Source: Clostridia bacterium (GTDB taxonomy: Bacteria > Bacillota > Clostridia > Oscillospirales > CAG-272). Taken from it: 19,590 nucleotides of DNA. The translations under genes and the position numbers were made by a program. The stretch covers positions 1-19,590 of the forward strand of contig JAGALI010000057.1 in the NCBI GenBank assembly GCA_017625275.1, read 5' to 3'. Every line of letters begins with the position of its first letter. Within the stretch, counting starts at the first letter, position 1. The notes beneath the pieces are model-generated. The model ran no database searches and was not told the origin of the DNA. It was given only the letters and a program-made list of their open reading frames with translations. Positions 15,493 to 19,590 of this stretch are shown here, in pieces.

Positions 15493-16011
15493 ATGAGAAA
15501 AATTTTAATTGTTGTAGATATGCAAAACGATTTTATTGACGGTGCGCTTGGCACGCCTGAGGCTGTCAAAATAGTGCCAACCGTTGTAGACAAGGTTAAG
15601 GGCTTTGATGGTGAGGTCATCTTCACTCGTGACACGCACCTCGATAGCTATTTATCGACACAGGAGGGCAAAAATCTGCCTGTTGAGCACTGCATAAAGG
15701 GAACTTATGGCTGGGAAATTCACCCTGAGCTTGAGGCGCTTCGCACAGGTGACGCCATTGATAAGCCTACCTTTGGCTCTAGTGAGCTTTTTGAGCTTCT
15801 TACGCGCGAAAATGAAAAGGTGAAAATAGACGAGATTACCTTTGTTGGTCTGTGCACGGACATTTGTGTTATCTCTAATGCAATTGGCACAAAGGCTTTT
15901 TTGCCTGAGGTGAAAATTATAGTCGATTCGTCCTGCTGTGCCGGCGTTACGCCTCAAAGCCATAATACTGCGCTTGAGGCAATGAAAATGTGTCAAATCG
16001 AAATACTATAA
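15493..16011 (+). CDS. pncA: Nicotinamidase-like cysteine hydrolase (isochorismatase superfamily)
   Basis: A 172-residue alpha/beta hydrolase of the isochorismatase superfamily. The catalytic triad is Asp9 (VVDMQNDF), Lys91 (DKPTFGS) and Cys125 (CTDICVISNA). Asp47, His49 and His66 (TRDTHLDSY and VEHC) match the metal ligands of true nicotinamidases, and KGTYGWEIHPEL is also nicotinamidase-like. The likely reaction is nicotinamide to nicotinate and ammonia in NAD salvage. Other cysteine hydrolases of this family act on ureidoacrylate or isochorismate, so the substrate is not certain. The start is the ATG at 15493, with GAGG seven bases upstream; a TTG at 15478 in frame would place the ribosome site inside the gene. 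No clear terminator follows before the next promoter. Confidence 0.82.
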   Translation: MRKILIVVDMQNDFIDGALGTPEAVKIVPTVVDKVKGFDGEVIFTRDTHLDSYLSTQEGKNLPVEHCIKGTYGWEIHPELEALRTGDAIDKPTFGSSELFELLTRENEKVKIDEITFVGLCTDICVISNAIGTKAFLPEVKIIVDSSCCAGVTPQSHNTALEAMKMCQIEIL

Positions 16012-16020
16012 TTTTACAAC

Positions 16021-16049
16021 TTGACAAAGCCCTTTATATAATGTAAAAT
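16021..16049 (+). promoter_or_regulatory. Sigma-A promoter of the yccF-rbfA-nrnA-truB operon
   Basis: TTGACA (16021-16026) and TAAAAT (16044-16049) are separated by 17 bases, starting only nine bases after the stop of the previous gene. The transcript would start near 16056. Confidence 0.8.
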
Positions 16050-16084
16050 ATAGTTGTTATTTTTAGAAAAGGGGGAATAGTACT

Positions 16085-16483
16085 ATGAGAATTGCTTTGA
16101 ATGCCATTTGGTTTATATGCTTTGGCATGGTATTTTGCGCTATTCACTTTGTTCTTAGCGCTGTTCTTTTGCTTTCCGTTGTAGGTATTCCTGCTGGAAA
16201 GGCTCTCTTTGAAATTGCGTGTCTTGAGGCTTTTCCGTTTGGTAAAACCGTTGAATTTGAGCAAAGTGACCCTAGCCTTCCAAATGTTATTTGGGGCTCG
16301 ATTGTAGGCCCTACAATCTCGCTTATCTATCTTGTGCTTGCCCTTGTGCTTAGCGTTACAATTATATTTATTCCCTTTGCAGTACAATGTATAAAGATAG
16401 CGAAATTCGCATACTCTCCATTCGGTAGCGAGGTATACACCGAGGATATGCTCAGACAATCAAATCATAATTCAAATATTTAG
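16085..16483 (+). CDS. yccF: YccF-domain small inner-membrane protein
   Basis: A 132-residue membrane protein with two copies of the YccF motif: LNAIWFICFGMVFCAIHF then VVGIPAGKALFEIACLEAFPFG in the first half, and VIWGSIVGPTISLIYLVLAL then FIPFAVQCIKIAKFAYSPFG in the second. Each repeat has a Trp-containing helix, a second helix and a G/F-IP turn. The function of YccF is unknown; it is widespread and membrane bound. It is preceded by a strong site (AAGGGGGA). Its TAG overlaps the TAGGAG ribosome site of rbfA eight bases downstream, so it is co-transcribed and probably translationally coupled with ribosome-biogenesis genes, an unusual neighbour. Confidence 0.85.
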   Translation: MRIALNAIWFICFGMVFCAIHFVLSAVLLLSVVGIPAGKALFEIACLEAFPFGKTVEFEQSDPSLPNVIWGSIVGPTISLIYLVLALVLSVTIIFIPFAVQCIKIAKFAYSPFGSEVYTEDMLRQSNHNSNI

Positions 16484-16491
16484 GAGTAATT

Positions 16492-16860
16492 ATGGCTAAA
16501 TACAGAAGAAATAGAATAAATGACGCTGTCAAGGAAGAGATGGCGCAAATTATAAGAGATGTTAAGGACCCACGAATTGCCGAGGCGTTTGTATCAATTA
16601 CAGGTGCTGATGTGTCTGGTGACCTTAAGTTCGCTAAGATATACTTCTCCGTTATTACTGGAGATAAAAGCGAGGTTTTAAAGGCGCTCAAAAGCGCTCA
16701 GGGATTTTTCCGTTCTGAGCTTGCCAGAAGAATTAATCTTCGTCAAACTCCTCAGCTTACCTTTGAATATGACGGCTCTGCTGAATATGGTGCAAGCATC
16801 TCAAAAATTTTAAACACGCTTGATATCAAGCCTCTTGAGGATGGTGAGTATGATGAATAA
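16492..16860 (+). CDS. rbfA: Ribosome-binding factor A
   Basis: The 122-residue product has the single KH-like fold of RbfA, which binds the 30S subunit and helps late 16S rRNA 5'-end maturation, also important in cold. Hallmarks are the N-terminal YRRNRINDAVKEEMAQII, DPRI, the VSITGADVSGDLKFAKIYF strand pair, and RSELARRINLRQTPQLTFEYD. The length is typical. In many Bacillota rbfA follows nusA-ylxR-infB; here infB is absent and yccF stands in front. The 3' end overlaps the nrnA start by 11 bases. Confidence 0.96.
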   Translation: MAKYRRNRINDAVKEEMAQIIRDVKDPRIAEAFVSITGADVSGDLKFAKIYFSVITGDKSEVLKALKSAQGFFRSELARRINLRQTPQLTFEYDGSAEYGASISKILNTLDIKPLEDGEYDE

Positions 16861-17833
16861 GCTCTCACTTGCTGAGTTGGCATCATCACTTAAGCTTAAC
16901 AAAAATTTTCTCATTTTTTGTCACAAAAATCCGGACCCAGACACTCTCGGCTCTGCCTATGCCTTAAAATGCGTTTTAGAGGCACTTGGTGCTAAGGCTA
17001 GGGTTGCATGCTGTGATCGACCAAATCCAAAGTTCAATTTTATCACGCTTGGTGAGGATTTGACGCTTGATTTCGATATTTCGGATTACGAAAGAGTTAT
17101 TGCCATTGATGTAGGATCTGCTGTTCAGCTTGGTGACTATTCACGCTTTTCTGTCAGGGTTGATTTGATTATCGACCATCACGAGATGAGCGCGCGCTTT
17201 GCTGACTATTATGAGGACCTTGCGCCTGCTACTGCTATGATTGTTTATGATATAGCAAGGGAGCTTGGGCTTTTAGATAAGCTACCCTCACGCTTTTTTG
17301 AGTGTGTTTATGCCGGTCTTTCTGGCGACACAGGATGCTTTAAATATTCTAATACCACGCCAAAGGCGCTTGTTTATGCATCTGAGCTTGTGGCTACAGG
17401 AATTGATTTTGCAAGCATAAATTATGCTATATTTGATGCTAAAACCAAGGGTGAGCTTGCAGCGCAAAAAATGGCGCTTGAGCACACTGAAATACTTCTT
17501 GATGGCGCGCTTGCAGTTTTACTTGTAACAAATGATATGAAAAAGCAATATGGCATCAATGACGATGATATTGGTGATATTATAAGCACTGTTCGCACAA
17601 TTGATGGCGTTTTAATCGCTGTTACAATTAAGGAAACCACTACACAGGGCAAGCTGTCTGTATCATCCCGTGCTAATGTAGATATAGATGTTTCTGCGAT
17701 TTGTGCTAAAATTGGTGGTGGCGGACATCCAAGGGCTGCTGGTGCTACAATTACTGATACGGAAACTGCTGAGGCTGTAAAAATGCTAAAGGAGCTTTTT
17801 GCAGAGGGAATTTACAATTATGGAAAACAATGA
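16850..17833 (+). CDS. nrnA: DHH-family phosphoesterase, NrnA type (oligoribonuclease / pAp phosphatase)
   Basis: A 327-residue DHH/DHHA1 protein that degrades short oligoribonucleotides from the 5' or 3' end, and often 3'-phosphoadenosine 5'-phosphate, with Mn2+. Motifs: HKNPDPDTLGSAYAL (His25, Asp29, Asp31), IAIDVGS (Asp87), DHHEMS (109-114), SGDTGCFKYSNTTPKAL (Asp160), and the C-terminal DHHA1 glycine-rich GGGGHPRAAGATI (289-301). The start is ATG at 16850 or the next codon at 16853, both behind TTGAGGATGGTGAG. Longer readings run back into rbfA. It overlaps rbfA by 11 bases and truB by 14, the standard rbfA-nrnA-truB arrangement of Bacillota. Confidence 0.93.
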   Translation: MMNKLSLAELASSLKLNKNFLIFCHKNPDPDTLGSAYALKCVLEALGAKARVACCDRPNPKFNFITLGEDLTLDFDISDYERVIAIDVGSAVQLGDYSRFSVRVDLIIDHHEMSARFADYYEDLAPATAMIVYDIARELGLLDKLPSRFFECVYAGLSGDTGCFKYSNTTPKALVYASELVATGIDFASINYAIFDAKTKGELAAQKMALEHTEILLDGALAVLLVTNDMKKQYGINDDDIGDIISTVRTIDGVLIAVTIKETTTQGKLSVSSRANVDIDVSAICAKIGGGGHPRAAGATITDTETAEAVKMLKELFAEGIYNYGKQ

Positions 17834-18731
17834 GCTTTCTGGAGTTGTTATAGTTGACAAGCACGAGGGCGTGACCTCTCATGATATTGTATTTAAAATG
17901 CGTAAGCTTTTTGGTACAAAAAAAGTTGGTCACACGGGCACGCTTGACCCTATGGCAACAGGAGTTTTGCCTATTCTTATCGGCAGGGCTGCAAAGGCGA
18001 GTGAATATCTAAGCGCCGAGGGCAAGTGCTATATAGCTGAAATCACGCTTGGAATCACAACTGACACCGAGGATATAAGCGGTAAAATTCTATCAAAATG
18101 CGACACTCTCCCCACAAAAGCAGAATTTTTTAGCGCATGTGAGCGCTTTGTTGGGGATATATCTCAGATTCCACCTATGTACAGTGCATTAAAGGTAAAC
18201 GGCAAAAAGCTAGTCGACCTTGCGCGTGAGGGCATTGAGGTGGAAAGACAGGCAAGACAAATACATATTTCCTCTATCGTCCCAGAGGCTATAGACGAGG
18301 CGCGCGGGGTTTATAAAATCACTGTTGAATGCTCCAAGGGAACATACATTCGCACGCTTTGTGCTGACATTGGTGCATATCTTGGCTGTGGCGCTACAAT
18401 GAGTGCGCTTCGCCGTACTAAAAGTGGCAATTTTACTATTGATAATTCACACACCCTTGAACAAATTGCTACTCTAAGCGAAAGTGAGCGTGCTGACCTT
18501 CTTATCCCAACCGAGGCGCTTTTTGAGGATTGCGATTCTGTTGTGCTAAGCGATTTTTATTCTCGTCTTTGTCACAGTGGCTGTGAGATTTATCAGTCCA
18601 AAATAGGTGCTAATTTTCCTGTTGGCACACGCATAAGAATTTGCGACAAAAACGGATTTTTCGCGCTTGGCGAGGTTAGAGAATTCGAGGACGGCACAGC
18701 AATTAAGCCCATCAAGCTATTTGTATTATAA
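17820..18731 (+). CDS. truB: tRNA pseudouridine(55) synthase
   Basis: The 303-residue TruB makes pseudouridine 55 in the T-loop of tRNAs. The catalytic Asp43 lies in GHTGTLDPMATGVLP; other hallmarks are GVVIVDKHEGVTSHD at the start, QIPPMYSALKVNGKKLVDLAREG, SKGTYIRTLCADIG and LRRTKSGNF. The length is normal, including a C-terminal PUA-like region. The chosen ATG (17820) sits inside the end of nrnA, with GAGGG about 11 bases upstream; longer readings would extend into nrnA only. It is the last gene of the operon, directly followed by a terminator; ribF, a frequent next gene, is absent. Confidence 0.95.
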   Translation: MENNELSGVVIVDKHEGVTSHDIVFKMRKLFGTKKVGHTGTLDPMATGVLPILIGRAAKASEYLSAEGKCYIAEITLGITTDTEDISGKILSKCDTLPTKAEFFSACERFVGDISQIPPMYSALKVNGKKLVDLAREGIEVERQARQIHISSIVPEAIDEARGVYKITVECSKGTYIRTLCADIGAYLGCGATMSALRRTKSGNFTIDNSHTLEQIATLSESERADLLIPTEALFEDCDSVVLSDFYSRLCHSGCEIYQSKIGANFPVGTRIRICDKNGFFALGEVREFEDGTAIKPIKLFVL

Positions 18732-18735
18732 AAAC

Positions 18736-18763
18736 AAAAACGCTCACAATGTGAGCGTTTTTT
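18736..18763. terminator. Bidirectional rho-independent terminator
   Basis: AAAAACGCTCAC, a three-base loop AAT, then GTGAGCGTTTTTT. The A- and T-runs make it work both ways, ending truB on the plus strand and the lipoprotein gene on the minus strand. Confidence 0.92.
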
Positions 18764-18782
18764 GATGCTTTAGTTTAATTTA

Positions 18783-19157
18783 TTATTCTGCCTTTAGCTT
18801 ATATGTAGCGCCCTCGGAAATTTCAAGAGAGGATGCGCCAGTAGATGCCATTTCATCTCCAACATAAAGCGCCCAATATTTGCCGTCATCCTCAAATTTG
18901 TGATATTCTCCGTCTACAGTAGTAATATAAAGTCCGTATTGAGAATCCTCGCCAGATACGATACCCTCATCAACAAGGGCATCGGCAAGATATGCCCTTT
19001 CGGTTGTGATGTCAAAGGATTTTTCTGTTCCGTTTAGATGAACCACCACAAGAGTAAAGCTTACCTCTTCTCCGTCGTCCTTTTTACAGGACGCAATTAC
19101 AAATACCGATGCAAAAAGCATCAAAAGTGCAAGTGTTAGTGTTAAAGCTCTTTTCAT
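18783..19157 (-). CDS. DUF4430-domain lipoprotein under cobalamin riboswitch control
   Basis: A 124-residue secreted lipoprotein. A signal peptide with a Lys-Arg start and long hydrophobic core ends in the lipobox VIASC, with Cys24 lipidated; the mature part continues KKDDGEE. Residues 32-122 form a single DUF4430 domain, recognised by the pattern TERAYLADALVDEG, GLYITTVDGEYHKFEDDGKYWALYVGD (the YWALYVGD strand is typical) and a final TYKLKAE strand. DUF4430 resembles the C-terminal domain of transcobalamin and intrinsic factor. Together with the riboswitch this makes extracellular cobalamin or corrinoid binding the leading idea. No ABC or ECF transporter gene is adjacent within the window. 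The start follows AAGGAAG eight bases upstream. Confidence 0.85.
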   Translation of the reverse strand: MKRALTLTLALLMLFASVFVIASCKKDDGEEVSFTLVVVHLNGTEKSFDITTERAYLADALVDEGIVSGEDSQYGLYITTVDGEYHKFEDDGKYWALYVGDEMASTGASSLEISEGATYKLKAE

Positions 19158-19161
19158 TTTT

Positions 19162-19204
19162 ATTCTTCCTTATATTTTATTTGAGATAAAATCACCAGAA
19201 GAAT
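19162..19204 (-). promoter_or_regulatory. Possible SD-sequestering hairpin (riboswitch expression platform)
   Basis: On the minus strand ATTCTTC (19204-19198) is the exact complement of GAAGAAT (19168-19162), which includes part of the ribosome binding site AAGGAAG of the lipoprotein gene. Between them a second helix, ATTTTAT with ATAAAAT (19092 series: 19192-19186 with 19180-19174), would stack inside. The outer strand shares two bases with the riboswitch P1 helix. There is no U-run after it, so control at translation is more likely than at transcription. Confidence 0.5.
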
Positions 19205-19356
19205 GAAAGCATCACGCATTCCTCGGTCCCTTCGCCCCCATTACCCAGAGCTATTTTACCATTCGGATTTCCGAAAACACGCATATGGCATTCCGACTTT
19301 TACGGCAATGGCTGTTGCGACGGATTTACACCGTGCTTTCCCCTATGTGTGCTCAT
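19203..19356 (-). ncRNA. Cobalamin riboswitch
   Basis: Read on the minus strand this leader shows the order of a B12 riboswitch. P1 pairs ATGAGCACAC (19356-19347) with GTGATGCTTTCAT (19215-19203), allowing bulges. Then come GGGGAAA (19343-19337), the stem-loop ACGG-TGTAAAT-CCGT (19334-19320), and CAACAGCCATTGCCGTAA (19317-19300), the counterpart of the conserved B12 core. A stem TCGGA/TCCGA follows, and finally a GGACCGAGGAATGCG segment (19229-19215) before P1 closes. The spacing and order match class I cobalamin riboswitches such as the btuB leader. Binding of cobalamin normally lowers expression. No covariance model was run. Confidence 0.82.
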
Positions 19357-19362
19357 GTATAT

Positions 19363-19391
19363 ATTTTAACGCTTTAGTAAAAAAATGTCAA
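19363..19391 (-). promoter_or_regulatory. Sigma-A promoter of the riboswitch-lipoprotein transcript
   Basis: On the minus strand TTGACA (19391-19386) and TAAAAT (19368-19363) are 17 bases apart. The predicted start near 19356 coincides with the first base of riboswitch helix P1, which supports both calls. Confidence 0.82.
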
Positions 19392-19399
19392 GTAAATCG

Positions 19400-19429
19400 T
19401 TGATTTTTTTCATGCTTCGATGATATACT
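19400..19429 (+). promoter_or_regulatory. Candidate divergent promoter at the right end
   Basis: TTGATT (19400-19405) and TATACT (19424-19429) are separated by 18 bases. It is back to back with the riboswitch promoter, the -35 boxes being eight bases apart. A transcript would start near 19436. Confidence 0.5.
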
Positions 19430-19448
19430 TTAATTAGCTTATTTTAGA

Positions 19449-19565
19449 ATGCCAAGAAAAATAAACAAGGTGGCGCTTAGGGCTTATTTTGAAAAATACA
19501 AGCATCTTATAAAGGATAAGGATATTGCTTGTAAGCTAGAAGCGCTTGTTAACGAATTACTTTAA
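19449..19565 (+). CDS. Possible 38-residue small protein
   Basis: An ATG-to-TAA reading frame encodes a short basic peptide beginning MPRKINKVALRAYFEKYKHL and ending ALVNELL. It is predicted to be mostly helical, with alternating charged and hydrophobic residues, and the codon choice resembles the neighbours. A candidate promoter lies just upstream, leaving only about 13 bases of leader, and there is no clear Shine-Dalgarno sequence. I do not recognise the peptide. It could be a small regulatory or toxin-like protein, the remnant of a larger gene, or a chance frame. The 25 bases after it hold no recognisable feature. Confidence 0.35.
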   Translation: MPRKINKVALRAYFEKYKHLIKDKDIACKLEALVNELL

Positions 19566-19590
19566 ACGAAAACACAGGTGTGAAAACCCA

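Noticed and set aside
19203..19403. 66-residue plus-strand open frame
   Set aside because: It covers the cobalamin riboswitch and its promoter on the opposite strand. The sequence is explained by conserved RNA structure and no ribosome site precedes it.
19571..19590. CACA-GG-TGTG repeat at the right edge
   Set aside because: Only four base pairs, the flanking A-runs do not pair, and it is cut by the window end; not supported as a terminator.
1..19590. CRISPR arrays, tRNA/rRNA genes, insertion sequences, prophage or defence genes
   Set aside because: I saw no regularly spaced repeats, cloverleaf sequences, transposase or integrase motifs, and all long frames are assigned to metabolic or housekeeping families.

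Overview
The window looks like chromosomal DNA of an anaerobic, low-GC member of the Bacillota, most likely a clostridium of gut or similar anoxic origin. Evidence: AT-rich intergenic DNA with sigma-A type promoters, strong GGAGG-type ribosome binding sites, a ferredoxin-dependent indolepyruvate oxidoreductase, and a citrate synthase that appears to be the anaerobe-specific Re type. Nearly every base is accounted for by genes. There is no rRNA, tRNA, CRISPR array, transposase or phage gene. The placement is an inference from gene content; no marker fixes a genus.

Layout. (1) 1-2257, minus strand: a probable Re-citrate synthase followed by an aconitase that runs off the left edge, which is the oxidative arm of an incomplete TCA cycle leading to 2-oxoglutarate and glutamate. 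(2) 2306-4751, plus strand: a duplicated DUF1538 membrane protein followed by a duplicated PII-like protein, ending in a bidirectional terminator. (3) 4758-13788, minus strand: an eight-gene operon from one strong promoter to that same terminator. In order of transcription it holds a sodium:solute symporter, phenylacetate-CoA ligase 2, iorA, iorB, phenylacetate-CoA ligase 1, a tandem ACT protein, an amidohydrolase-family protein and an aminotransferase. (4) 13836-16011: a bifunctional NAD(P)HX repair enzyme (minus) divergent from a nicotinamidase-like hydrolase (plus), with a palindrome between the promoters. (5) 16021-18763, plus strand: yccF-rbfA-nrnA-truB, ending in a bidirectional terminator. 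(6) 18783-19391, minus strand: a DUF4430 lipoprotein under a cobalamin riboswitch. (7) 19400-19565, plus strand: a divergent promoter and a possible 38-residue ORF.

How the genes work together. The large operon joins uptake, CoA activation, a reversible 2-oxoacid:ferredoxin oxidoreductase and a transaminase. It could run oxidatively (aromatic amino acid to arylpyruvate to arylacetyl-CoA to arylacetate) or reductively (imported arylacetate to arylacetyl-CoA to arylpyruvate to aromatic amino acid). The importer and two AMP-forming ligases, with no ADP-forming ligase or thioesterase in the operon, make the salvage direction attractive, but the sequence alone does not decide. This operon is the best candidate in the window for a poorly described system. 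The riboswitch-controlled DUF4430 lipoprotein and the DUF1538/PII-like pair come next.
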